A program made the translations under genes and the position numbers. The notes beneath the pieces are model-generated. The model saw only the letters and a program-made list of their open reading frames with translations, had not been told where the DNA came from and did no database searches. From Lachnospiraceae bacterium (GTDB taxonomy: Bacteria > Bacillota > Clostridia > Lachnospirales > Lachnospiraceae), in the NCBI GenBank assembly GCA_017938315.1, contig JAGBBV010000037.1, forward strand, positions 1-64,000: DNA of 64,000 nt, in the 5' to 3' direction. This document shows, piece by piece, positions 7,677 through 15,882 of the stretch (position 1 is the stretch's first letter; the number at the start of each line of letters is the position of its first letter).

Positions 7677-8906
7677 TTATTCGTGTCTTAATGCTTCAAT
7701 GGGACTTAGCTTAGCTGCTTTTTTCGCAGGGTAAATTCCAAAGAAAATACCGACGCCGCAAGAGAACAGGGATGCAATAATCACAGTTGATGCACCTACC
7801 TGCGGTGCAATATCCGCGATTGCTCCAATTCCAAATGCCCCCAGCACGCCAAGAACAATCCCTATGGCACCGCCCAGAAGTGTAATAATTCCGGACTCTG
7901 CTAAAAATTGCAACAGAATAGAGCCTGTTCTTGCACCCAGTGCTTTACGGATACCTATTTCTCTGGTTCTTTCCGTAACAGATACCAACATAATGTTCAT
8001 AACGCCAATGCCGCCAACCAAAAGAGAGATAGCCGCCACAAAAGAAACAAATATTGTGATAACACTCATGACGGTGTCGAACATGGCTGCATAATCTTCA
8101 AAGCTTTCCATCATAATCTGTTCTTCGCCCCGTACCTTATGTTTGTTTTCCAAAAGGGCAAGGGCCTGTGTTGCCACTTCTGAAGAGTATTCCGGGGTTT
8201 CAGCAATTACATAGAACTGTGATGTTTCATCAGTATATACCCCAAATCTGTTTCCCAAAAAAGTGTGAGGCACCTCTGCCTGGATGGTAACTGTTCCGTA
8301 ACTGGCAGTAATAATAGAAGAAGCACTGTCCTGACGGATTCCAACTACCCTAAGTTCCTGTGTAATCCCCCAAAGTGTGGCATCAAAGGTCATACCCACA
8401 ACATCTGTAGTTCCGAAAAGGGCTATGGCACTAGCCTCTGTAATAATACAAATATTGTTGCCATTTTCATAATCATTTTTTGTAAAGTACTTTCCTTTTA
8501 TAATAGGATCGGTGCTTGCATATTGGAGACTGGGTCTTCCACCTACCATATTAATATCAAAGTCCCCTTTCGGTCCTTCGGCAGTTCCCCACGCAGAGAA
8601 CTGGGGTGTAACACCTTTTACATGTTCTACCCTTTCCTCTATCATATCAAAATCCGAATCATCAAAAGTTACTGTAGTATCTTTTCTGGTACTGTCTACA
8701 TAAAATGCAATCTGACCGCTTCCGATACCTTCCAGTTCCGAATTAATCTGTCCTCTGACCCCATTACCAATGGAAATAACCATAATTACAGAAGAAATAC
8801 CGATGATAATTCCAAGCATGGTCAGAATAGAACGCCCTTTATTATTTTTGATATTCATCAGGGCAATTTTAATATATTCCCAAATTTGTGTCATCTTTAT
8901 CCTCAT
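7677..8906 (-). CDS. MacB-like ABC transporter permease (FtsX/MacB family)
   Basis: The 409-residue permease subunit has one N-terminal transmembrane helix (about residues 22-45, after a conserved NNKGRSILTMLGIIIG block), a large extracytoplasmic MacB core domain (about 50-270), and three C-terminal helices with the RTREIGIRKALGA cytoplasmic motif. This is the mechanotransmission architecture of MacB/YknZ. With the adaptor and ATPase upstream it forms a tripartite-type exporter for peptides, toxins or drugs; the substrate is not readable. The start lies 2 bp after the adaptor stop. Confidence 0.92.
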   Translation of the reverse strand: MRIKMTQIWEYIKIALMNIKNNKGRSILTMLGIIIGISSVIMVISIGNGVRGQINSELEGIGSGQIAFYVDSTRKDTTVTFDDSDFDMIEERVEHVKGVTPQFSAWGTAEGPKGDFDINMVGGRPSLQYASTDPIIKGKYFTKNDYENGNNICIITEASAIALFGTTDVVGMTFDATLWGITQELRVVGIRQDSASSIITASYGTVTIQAEVPHTFLGNRFGVYTDETSQFYVIAETPEYSSEVATQALALLENKHKVRGEEQIMMESFEDYAAMFDTVMSVITIFVSFVAAISLLVGGIGVMNIMLVSVTERTREIGIRKALGARTGSILLQFLAESGIITLLGGAIGIVLGVLGAFGIGAIADIAPQVGASTVIIASLFSCGVGIFFGIYPAKKAAKLSPIEALRHE

Positions 8907-8908
8907 TT

Positions 8909-10429
8909 CTACTGCTGCTGTGTTTCTTGGGGAAGTGCCATTACCGGCATTCCTTCTGTAAGTCCTGCGGTAACATTGGTAATCAGCTGTGTACCTTCGG
9001 TAACACCTTCCACAATTTGAACCATGGTATCGGAAGAAATTCCTGTGACAACAGGTTTCTTTACCATAAGTCCCTCTTCTATTACATAGACAAATTCACC
9101 ATCCATATCTACATTAACAGCCGATACCGGTGCTAAAATAACATCTTTTTCCTGTGCAGTGCTGATTACCACCTTTGCTTCCACTCCCAGGTATACTTCA
9201 CTGTCCGGATTTAGAATTTTAACCTCTGTACCTACTACCGCAGCGCCGGTTTCATTTTTCTCTGCCATCTTATTAATCTTGGAGACTTCGCCTTCGTATG
9301 TATTTGCACCGATTGTGACCGTCGCCTTCTGTCCCACTTGTATCTTATCCAAGTCATATTTTGTAACAGAAATTTTTACAAAAACATCTTCTGTGCTTTC
9401 CAGTACAAAAAGTTCCGCACCTTCTGTAAGAGTTGCACCCTCTACAACTTTAACTGCAGTTACTACCCCATCAAAATCAGCCACCACGCCACTCTCTGCA
9501 CCTGCAAGTGCTGCAAGTTTCTTTTCTGATTCCAGCTTGCTGCTTTCATTATTGGCTTCCAGTTCAGATTTAGCGCCACTGGTCATTTTGCCTGCTTCTG
9601 CAGAAGTTTGCTGGGACTTCATCTCACTTTTGTATTCTTTATATTCTGCAAGCATTTTATTATATTCTTCTAATTCAGCTTCCCATCCTTTGATATCCTT
9701 ATGATTCGTCTGCTCATAGCTATTGATTTGTATCTGTGTCTGGATGTTTTTATATTCATCAGAATCCGGCTTATCCTTCCAGTTGAGCATCTCTATCTGG
9801 AGGAGGGTTCCGAAATATGCCAGGTCACTTTTTTTCTTTGCAATTTTATCTTCTAATGCTTTGATACATGTTTCTGCATCCGCAATTTGCTGTTCCAACA
9901 CCTCAAGGTTAAAATCAGCCTCCTGCAAATCACCTACTTTTTCGTTGTTGCTTTGCATTGCATTTAAATAGTTGCCTTCATTTGACTGCTTCTTAAGCTC
10001 TGCAAGCTGTTTTTGTGTGCTTAGGTCATCTGCATCATATACCATGAGCACATCTCCCGCTTTCACTGCATCTCCTGCTTCAACCTTTACTTCTCCCACC
10101 TTCAAGGTTACATCCGAGAAATAATTCTTCACATTACCTGTGCTTACCGTACCGCTGGTATTTATCACCTCTTCTATTTCGCCTTTACTTGCCGCCACAG
10201 TAGTAACAGGTATTGCGCCACCTCCGCCAAGGGCACAGGATGCATACATAACAATCACGGCAACAATAATAACGCCGATGATAATTCTCTTTCTGATTTT
10301 TTTCTTTTTTGCCTTATCCATAGGTGTCTTTTCTTTCTTCATTGCTTTCTTTTCCTGCTTTGCTCTTTTCCTCTGTTCTTTTTTACTCTCTTTTACAGTT
10401 TCCAAGTTGTCTCTGGTTAAATCTTCCAT
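8909..10429 (-). CDS. MacA/HlyD-like membrane fusion (adaptor) protein
   Basis: A 506-residue adaptor with a very basic Lys-rich cytosolic N-terminus (about residues 15-48), one transmembrane helix (about 49-68), a lipoyl/biotinyl half-motif, a long coiled-coil hairpin (about 120-300, Glu/Lys/Gln-rich), the second half-motif with [13 protein letters not shown], and beta-barrel and membrane-proximal domains. It resembles the YknX type of Gram-positive MacAB-like systems. It lies 48 bp after the ATPase gene. Confidence 0.9.
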   Translation of the reverse strand: MEDLTRDNLETVKESKKEQRKRAKQEKKAMKKEKTPMDKAKKKKIRKRIIIGVIIVAVIVMYASCALGGGGAIPVTTVAASKGEIEEVINTSGTVSTGNVKNYFSDVTLKVGEVKVEAGDAVKAGDVLMVYDADDLSTQKQLAELKKQSNEGNYLNAMQSNNEKVGDLQEADFNLEVLEQQIADAETCIKALEDKIAKKKSDLAYFGTLLQIEMLNWKDKPDSDEYKNIQTQIQINSYEQTNHKDIKGWEAELEEYNKMLAEYKEYKSEMKSQQTSAEAGKMTSGAKSELEANNESSKLESEKKLAALAGAESGVVADFDGVVTAVKVVEGATLTEGAELFVLESTEDVFVKISVTKYDLDKIQVGQKATVTIGANTYEGEVSKINKMAEKNETGAAVVGTEVKILNPDSEVYLGVEAKVVISTAQEKDVILAPVSAVNVDMDGEFVYVIEEGLMVKKPVVTGISSDTMVQIVEGVTEGTQLITNVTAGLTEGMPVMALPQETQQQ

Positions 10430-10477
10430 TTTTATATTACCCTTTCAATTTATATTTCTATTCCTTTTACACACTCA

Positions 10478-11173
10478 TTATCGTTCTATTTCATTTATAA
10501 TATCTGCTACTATTTTTCCGTCCATAATCCGGATCATTCTCTTGGCGCGGGCTGCTATATCATTATCATGGGTAATTAGAATAACCGTCCTGCCTTCCCT
10601 ATGTAATTCCTTTAAAATTTCCATGATTTCCCGTGTAGAACCGGAGTCTAAGTTACCCGTAGGTTCATCTGCCAAGATAATCGGCGGCGCCTGTGCAATG
10701 GCACGGGCAATTGCCACACGTTGCTGCTGTCCACCGGACATTTCTGAAGGCTTATGTTCCATACGCTCCTTAAGTCCTACCTTTTCAAGTGCTGTCCTTG
10801 AAAGTTCAAGCCTTTCCTTCTTGGGCACGCCTCTGTATATCAGCGGAAGCTCTACATTCTGCAGCGCTGTAAGTCCGGCGATGAGGTTAAATCCTTGAAA
10901 TATAAAACCGATTTCCTTATTTCTGATGTCTGACAGTTCATCATCAGACAAACTGGAAACATCCTGGCCGTTTAAGAAATAACTCCCTGTTGTAGGAACA
11001 TCCAAGCACCCCAGCATGTTCATAAGTGTAGACTTACCGGAGCCGGACTGACCGATAATGGCAACAAACTCATTGCTGTCTATGGTAAGATCCACATGGT
11101 CAAGTGCCCTAACCTCGTTTTCACCGGGATTGTATATTTTGCACATATCCCGGATTGATATTAATCCCTCCAT
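10478..11173 (-). CDS. ABC transporter ATP-binding protein (MacB/LolD type)
   Basis: A 231-residue ATPase with Walker [10 protein letters not shown] (residues 41-49), signature [13 protein letters not shown] (from 146), Walker B with the catalytic glutamate at D169/E170 and an H-loop in LITHD. The sequence is of the LolD/MacB/YknY class, which pairs with FtsX-type permeases. It is the first gene of a three-gene exporter operon. The promoter immediately upstream carries a perfect palindrome, so the operon is probably repressed by a dimeric regulator that is not encoded in view. Confidence 0.95.
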   Translation of the reverse strand: MEGLISIRDMCKIYNPGENEVRALDHVDLTIDSNEFVAIIGQSGSGKSTLMNMLGCLDVPTTGSYFLNGQDVSSLSDDELSDIRNKEIGFIFQGFNLIAGLTALQNVELPLIYRGVPKKERLELSRTALEKVGLKERMEHKPSEMSGGQQQRVAIARAIAQAPPIILADEPTGNLDSGSTREIMEILKELHREGRTVILITHDNDIAARAKRMIRIMDGKIVADIINEIER

Positions 11174-11200
11174 ATGTATTCTCCTTTTCCTTATCTGTAC

Positions 11201-11226
11201 TACTGTATTATATCACTAATACAGTA
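11201..11226. promoter_or_regulatory. Operator-like palindrome over the exporter promoter
   Basis: A perfect 10-bp inverted repeat, TACTGTATTA and TAATACAGTA, separated by 6 bp. It covers the whole -10 box and most of the spacer. Its shape (half-sites ending in TA around a 6-bp gap) fits operators of GntR/YtrA-type repressors that control ABC exporters, but the assignment is inference. Confidence 0.7.
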
Positions 11227-11234
11227 ATCGTCAA
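11207..11234 (-). promoter_or_regulatory. Promoter of the MacAB-like exporter operon
   Basis: On the minus strand: -35 TTGACG (11234-11229), a 16-bp spacer and a -10 TATAAT (11212-11207). The inferred start is about 30 nt upstream of the ATPase ATG. Confidence 0.8.
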
Positions 11235-11303
11235 TACCTAATTACAATAATTTTCTTTTCATTCTATTTATGTAACGAATTGATTATTATCATTGTCTTC
11301 AAA

Positions 11304-11338
11304 AAAGCGTCCATTCGCTTGTTTCGAATGGACGCTTT
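11304..11338 (-). terminator. Terminator of ribU
   Basis: A long hairpin with AAAGCGTCCATTCG against CGAATGGACGCTTT and an 8-nt loop, followed on the minus strand by a run of six T. This is a strong intrinsic terminator about 20 bp after the ribU stop. Confidence 0.9.
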
Positions 11339-11356
11339 CCTTTCACATACTTTCTT

Positions 11357-12094
11357 CTATTTTTTTGTCGTTGCTGCTTTTAAAATAGGGCTAAGTTTCT
11401 TATATACCAGTATTGTTATCAATGACACAAGACCACCTTTTAACAAATTAAGGGGTGCTACCGCAAACAGTACCAGTGAACTCAAATTTGTGATAGAAGC
11501 ATTTATCTCCGTCCCCATTCCGATGATGACCTCTAGGGGCATTCCGTAAAGTTTTGAAAACGCCGGAATCAGATAAATTGCATTAAATGCGGAACCAAAT
11601 ATTGTGATACATAATGTACCGATACCACAGGCTACAATTGCATTTTTCTTTGATTTCTTTATCATGTAAATAATAGATGCAGGCATAATGAAGCTGCAAC
11701 CGATTACAAAGTTTGCCAAGTCTCCCACAAACGCTGTGGTAGTTCCCTTTATCATAAGTTTTAATAAAATCTTACAGATTTCAATCATGACTCCTGCCAC
11801 AGGACCGAAAGCAAAAGCTCCGATAAGAGCAGGAATTTCACTGAAATCCAACTTATAAAATCCCGGTGCGAAAAATACAGGGAAGTCTAAAATATGAAGC
11901 ACTGTTGCAATTGCTGAAAAAACACCGATCATGGCAATCTTTCTGGTAGAGAGAATACGCTCCGTGTCACTGTTCTTTTTCTTAATCATTTTCTCGGCAA
12001 TATACGCTACCAGCACAAGCAAAAGCGCAATCCCTAAAACCTCCAGTGCAAACACTGCATTTTCCATGATACTTGTCCATAAACCATTATTCAT
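11357..12094 (-). CDS. ribU: Riboflavin ECF transporter S component (RibU)
   Basis: RibU is the membrane substrate-binding subunit of an energy-coupling-factor transporter that takes up riboflavin with shared EcfA/A'/T subunits, which are not in this window. The 245-residue protein has an extra N-terminal helix, then about six transmembrane helices with the RKIAMIGVFSAIATVL and KLDFSEIPALIGAFAFGP blocks typical of RibU. The assignment is strengthened by the FMN riboswitch in its leader. A strong terminator follows, so it is monocistronic. Confidence 0.93.
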   Translation of the reverse strand: MNNGLWTSIMENAVFALEVLGIALLLVLVAYIAEKMIKKKNSDTERILSTRKIAMIGVFSAIATVLHILDFPVFFAPGFYKLDFSEIPALIGAFAFGPVAGVMIEICKILLKLMIKGTTTAFVGDLANFVIGCSFIMPASIIYMIKKSKKNAIVACGIGTLCITIFGSAFNAIYLIPAFSKLYGMPLEVIIGMGTEINASITNLSSLVLFAVAPLNLLKGGLVSLITILVYKKLSPILKAATTKK

Positions 12095-12156
12095 TTTCTT
12101 ATCCTCCTAAAATACGGCTCTTGGCCTGTTTTTCAGAAAGGTTCTTCATAAGGTAT

Positions 12157-12188
12157 AAAAAACCCCGAATACATAATGTATCCGGGGT
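12157..12188 (-). terminator. Riboswitch expression-platform terminator
   Basis: Hairpin with ACCCCGAATACAT (12162-12174) against ATGTATCCGGGGT (12176-12188, one mismatch), followed on the minus strand by a T-run. It lies between the FMN aptamer and the ribU start, so FMN binding is expected to favour termination. Confidence 0.85.
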
Positions 12189-12233
12189 GCAATACCTAAA
12201 CGTATCCGGCTATATAAATAGACGGATTACTTT

Positions 12234-12386
12234 CTTCTCTCATCCAGACTATACTGTCGGTTTTGGAATTTCACCAAATCAGCCGTCATATGTGATGCCG
12301 CTTATACACGTTTCTTACCGCATCTGTTCATATGTACGGGTCGCGGACTATACCGCCGGTAGGGAATTACACCCTGCCCCGAAGAA
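12234..12386 (-). promoter_or_regulatory. FMN riboswitch (RFN element)
   Basis: The minus strand shows the conserved RFN blocks in order: GGGGCAGGGTG, CCTACCGGCGGTA, AGTCCGCGACCC, CTGATTTGGTG, and CCGACAGTATAGTCTGGATG followed by GAGAGAAG. These form the closing stem and multi-arm junction of the FMN aptamer. It controls ribU through the terminator at 12157-12188. Confidence 0.96.
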
Positions 12387-12406
12387 CTTTTCTATTTTCG
12401 AATGTC

Positions 12407-12435
12407 ATTATAACCTGATATCAGGGTTTCTGCAA
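12407..12435 (-). promoter_or_regulatory. Promoter of the FMN riboswitch-ribU transcript
   Basis: On the minus strand: -35 TTGCAG (12435-12430), a 17-bp spacer and a -10 TATAAT (12412-12407). The start would fall at about 12400, just before the aptamer. The spacer contains a 12-bp palindrome CCTGATATCAGG, which may be chance or an additional operator. Confidence 0.85.
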
Positions 12436-12497
12436 GTGTTATTTTTTACGTGTTATTGTTTGCGATACCTTCTTATCCTTCCTATCTGTCACCAGCC

Positions 12498-14825
12498 TTA
12501 CGCAAAAATCCATGTCTCCATCCATTCCAGCACCTTCATTACATATTCTCTTTTTACCGGCACTCCCGACAAAACCGGATAAAACATAACAAACAACGTA
12601 ACGGATGCCAGTGCAAAAACAATTCTTCCAGCTTTTCCTTCTTTCCTATGGCAGAAGGAATTGGTCAGCATCAAAATCAGAATCAATATTCCCAGAAAAT
12701 ACTGATAAATAAATACCGTCCGCCCGATGAACAGCCAGGGCATCACCACTGACAGATATGCAATCACAAGGTATTGTGCATTCCTGCATTTGTGTATCCG
12801 CCACAAATAAATCTGATGAAAAAAGGAAAGTAAACCGCCCCATAGAATCAAAGGATTTCCAAAGGTTGCAACCGTACTTACCATTTCATCCTCTAAACTC
12901 GTATAGCTGTCAAGCAATGGCTTTCTGTCAATCAGCCACTCATACCACTCGGAGGAATAAGGGTGATACGACAAACAATTCGCATGATAGGAAAACATAC
13001 CCTTTGCATTTTCCAGCATCGCCTGTATCAGCCCCTTATCCGGATAAACCTGCACAAAGGGAAGATACGACAGTGTATAAACAAACAGCGGTATTATAAC
13101 AAAACAAACTACACATACCACAAAAAGCTTCCCATAATACTTTATGTTTTCCCTAATATCTTCTTTCCCTAGTCCCCGCAGCAGCATGACAAAAAACAGA
13201 ATTGCGATTCCTAATGCCGCATAAACTCCGGTCCATTTCACTGAGACTGCAAATGCCATACTGATGCCGCATAACAAAAGCCACCGGCTCTGTCTGCGCA
13301 AATTGATCCCTCTGTGATAGCTTTTCCAAAAGCCGTACATTGTAAAAAACATCAGTAGCACAAGCAAGGCTACTATGATATCCAGCGTTGCAATTCTTGA
13401 CAGGGTAAAGTGCATAAACTCTGTCATAAGAAGCAGTGTTGCAAATGCAGCCGATGCCGTACTTCTAAACATACGCTGTGCAAACAGATACATCACCGGC
13501 ACCATAAGCGTTCCGCATAATGCACACATCATCCTCCACCCAAAGGGATTCATTCCAAAGGCGCGGATTCCCAGGGATATGATGGTCTTCCCTAACGGAG
13601 GATGGGTATTTTCGTAAATCGGCAGTTTATGCAAAAATTCATAGGCCGTCCTTGCGTGATACACTTCATCAAACATGCTGCGATAGTAATACGTCGCATA
13701 CTCCGGAAACATGTCCTGTTCATCAAACACTTTGACATAGTCTCCGGCATTTAGCGGCATTACCATGTTCCCTTCACGGTCTAAGCATACCATTTCATGA
13801 ATATATGCCCTTTCCGGCAAATCTATTCCCAGTTCCGTCAGGGATTGGTTTACTTCCACTTCGTTCCAGCAAAAACAGGATTCCACCACATGTTCCTCAT
13901 CAAAAAGCTGCCATTCTTCCGCTTCCCCCTTCTTACCGGAAAAAGACATCTTCCTCTGCCCTTCATATCCAAGATAGATACACACCTTTGACAGCTCCGT
14001 TTCTTTACCAAATGTAAGAACAACTTCCTGTTCATTTGAAGCTTCCGGAGAAAACACCTCGTATGTTTCGGGAGCACTAACGCTTCCGATTTGCCCAAAT
14101 ACTACCATTGCAAAAGTAACCGTAAATAAAAGCATCAGGAAAAAATCCTTTTTCGCAAGGGGTACTTCCTGCTCGTCAAAGCAAACACATTTTTCCCATT
14201 CTCCGCCTTGTTCTTTTACGGAAATCGTTTTATATTTCCCTGCTGCCATACGGTAAATACAGGAAAATGTCGCACCAAACAGTAAAACCAAAGACAAAAT
14301 AAGAACCACCGGAATCTCCTCTGTATTTGTAATATCAGAGAGTTCTTGTCTATAAATCTCATCAGATGCATACCATAGAAATCCGGCTATGCAGCCTGTT
14401 ATATACTCGGGATAAAACGCCGAAAGACTTCCCCCTCTTCTTTTCACAAACTGATGCAGCAAAACCATAAGACCCAGGAAAACGAAAATCAGCAAGGTTT
14501 CCTGCAAATTGCCATACAGAATTGACAGAATCATCCATGGTTGAAACAAATACATGGCATAAATTTGGTTCTGCTTCTCCTTATCCCAAACGTTCCTCTT
14601 TACATATTGGATTAACATTCCGAATGCAACCGCTTCCGCCATGGCATTTTTCCACATAGGTATATTCCACTGGCAATTCATGATTCCCGGAAGCAGTCTT
14701 GCCAACGCAAAAAAAAGAAACAATTCTGCTGTTGAAATGTCTACTTTTTTCTTCTGATTGCACAGCAAAAAAATCCCCCAGAAAATACCGTATGCAATTG
14801 CAATTACACAAAAAACTGAAATCAT
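12498..14825 (-). CDS. Protein O-mannosyltransferase-family glycosyltransferase (GT39-like)
   Basis: A 775-residue polytopic membrane protein. The C-terminal half has the PMT signature: DEVYHARTAYEFL, then NTHPPLGK, then a GWRMM segment and a run of helices. PMT enzymes move mannose (or another sugar) from a polyprenyl-phosphate donor to extracytoplasmic Ser/Thr. Unusually, an N-terminal membrane region of about 240 residues and an extracytoplasmic beta-rich segment (about 255-365) precede the PMT core. The acceptor is unknown; the Ser/Thr/Pro-rich tail of the next gene upstream would be a plausible candidate, but that is inference. Confidence 0.85.
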   Translation of the reverse strand: MISVFCVIAIAYGIFWGIFLLCNQKKKVDISTAELFLFFALARLLPGIMNCQWNIPMWKNAMAEAVAFGMLIQYVKRNVWDKEKQNQIYAMYLFQPWMILSILYGNLQETLLIFVFLGLMVLLHQFVKRRGGSLSAFYPEYITGCIAGFLWYASDEIYRQELSDITNTEEIPVVLILSLVLLFGATFSCIYRMAAGKYKTISVKEQGGEWEKCVCFDEQEVPLAKKDFFLMLLFTVTFAMVVFGQIGSVSAPETYEVFSPEASNEQEVVLTFGKETELSKVCIYLGYEGQRKMSFSGKKGEAEEWQLFDEEHVVESCFCWNEVEVNQSLTELGIDLPERAYIHEMVCLDREGNMVMPLNAGDYVKVFDEQDMFPEYATYYYRSMFDEVYHARTAYEFLHKLPIYENTHPPLGKTIISLGIRAFGMNPFGWRMMCALCGTLMVPVMYLFAQRMFRSTASAAFATLLLMTEFMHFTLSRIATLDIIVALLVLLMFFTMYGFWKSYHRGINLRRQSRWLLLCGISMAFAVSVKWTGVYAALGIAILFFVMLLRGLGKEDIRENIKYYGKLFVVCVVCFVIIPLFVYTLSYLPFVQVYPDKGLIQAMLENAKGMFSYHANCLSYHPYSSEWYEWLIDRKPLLDSYTSLEDEMVSTVATFGNPLILWGGLLSFFHQIYLWRIHKCRNAQYLVIAYLSVVMPWLFIGRTVFIYQYFLGILILILMLTNSFCHRKEGKAGRIVFALASVTLFVMFYPVLSGVPVKREYVMKVLEWMETWIFA

Positions 14826-14851
14826 CCTAAAATACTCCCCAAAACCTAATA

Positions 14852-14888
14852 CACTCCTAAGTCATCATAAATCAATCACTTAGGAGTG
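14852..14888 (-). terminator. Hairpin after the repeat-tailed secreted protein
   Basis: A perfect 11-bp inverted repeat, CACTCCTAAGT (14852-14862) and ACTTAGGAGTG (14878-14888), with a 15-nt loop. The T-tract beyond is interrupted, so this may be a partial terminator between the secreted protein and the PMT gene. Confidence 0.6.
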
Positions 14889-14926
14889 CAAAATTGTTAT
14901 TCACCTTTGGTCGTCGCACTAAATTA

Positions 14927-15736
14927 TCAGACTGCGCTGCCCGGCCCTATAGATTCCACAGGCTCAGGTGTAGGTCTGGTTTGTGTATTACCTGATGAAC
15001 CACCTGTCGTTTCCACTGACGGTTCCACTGACGGTTCCACTGACGGATCGGTTGACGGTTTCGCTGATGCAGGCGGTACAATTACTTCAGCCGCTTTGGA
15101 AGCTTCTCTTTCTTCCTTCTGCTCCCGTCTTATTTCTGCCTGACGTTCCCTTTCTTCCTGCTGCTTCATCTCTTCACGGAGTTCCTCCTGTTCTTCCTGG
15201 AACCCTTCACTTACGTTGGAAACAGAATCAATTTCCACTTTAGGTGTATCATTGCCTGTCACTGCATTGCCGTTATCATCAACCAACTTTCCGCTTTTGT
15301 CAATCACAAATGCAGCAATGTTTTCTTCTTCCCCTACTAAGTCTGCGATGCTCGGCACCGGTGTATTATTTTCCATTTCGGTTGCGATCTTATCCTTGAG
15401 TTCCTGTGCCTGCTCCTTAGAATCGCACTCTAAAATAATGGAACCTTCCTCAGGTACTACTCTGTTGCCTTCTGTAGTTTTCAGTTCCAGACGCTTAAGT
15501 CCTTTGAATACTTTTCCGTCAATCATGACATCGATCATCTTGGTATCGTTGTTGGGTACAATTTCAATCGTATCCCCTACGATAAGTACAACTGATTTTC
15601 CGAAAGCATATACGGAATGGTTGCCATCTTCCATCACTTTTTCGGATGGTTCTGCCGCGCTTGCAATAATGTATGTACTCAGCATCATTGCCGCAAGCAA
15701 AACAGAAAGAATTACTTTTTTCCCTTTTCTCAGCAT
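14927..15736 (-). CDS. Secreted repeat-tailed protein, function unknown
   Basis: The 269-residue protein has a basic N-terminus and a signal peptide (about residues 1-28, ending SAA). A beta-rich domain follows (about 35-160), then a charged Glu/Arg/Gln coiled coil (about 175-212) and a Pro/Ser/Thr-rich tail with tandem PSVE units. I do not recognise the domain. The tail looks like a cell-wall-spanning or glycosylatable stalk; no LPXTG motif is visible. The PMT-type glycosyltransferase lies directly downstream. Confidence 0.75.
   Translation of the reverse strand: MLRKGKKVILSVLLAAMMLSTYIIASAAEPSEKVMEDGNHSVYAFGKSVVLIVGDTIEIVPNNDTKMIDVMIDGKVFKGLKRLELKTTEGNRVVPEEGSIILECDSKEQAQELKDKIATEMENNTPVPSIADLVGEEENIAAFVIDKSGKLVDDNGNAVTGNDTPKVEIDSVSNVSEGFQEEQEELREEMKQQEERERQAEIRREQKEEREASKAAEVIVPPASAKPSTDPSVEPSVEPSVETTGGSSGNTQTRPTPEPVESIGPGSAV
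15011..15046. repeat. Three tandem 12-bp repeats in coding sequence
   Basis: Three perfect copies of TTCCACTGACGG (15011-15022, 15023-15034, 15035-15046), followed by a degenerate fourth. They encode the PSVE units of the secreted protein's tail and could expand or contract by slippage in frame. Confidence 0.9.
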
Positions 15737-15882
15737 AATTTTAAATGCCCCTTTCTTTTTTTCTCTATTTTACACTTTTGCCCAAAATTTAAAACCGTCT
15801 CTGCATAATCCGCAGATTTTTGACATAATCCGCAAATTATATCTCAAAAAAGGGGTTGACAGGGGCGAACATTTTAGTTCTC
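15737..15882 (-). promoter_or_regulatory. Intergenic region with spaced direct repeats
   Basis: Upstream of the secreted-protein gene, the minus strand holds two copies of TGCGGATTATG (plus-strand positions 15804-15814 and 15824-15834), exactly 20 bp apart. They lie just upstream of a weak promoter (a TAAAAT box with a poor -35). This geometry suggests binding of an activator on one face of the helix. Confidence 0.5.

Noticed and set aside
8265..9020. 251-codon rightward frame
   Set aside because: It is antisense to the MacB-like permease and adaptor genes, with Cys/Asn/His-rich composition typical of shadow frames.
15011..15058. CRISPR-like repeats
   Set aside because: The units are 12 bp, directly adjacent without spacers, in frame, and encode a low-complexity tail.
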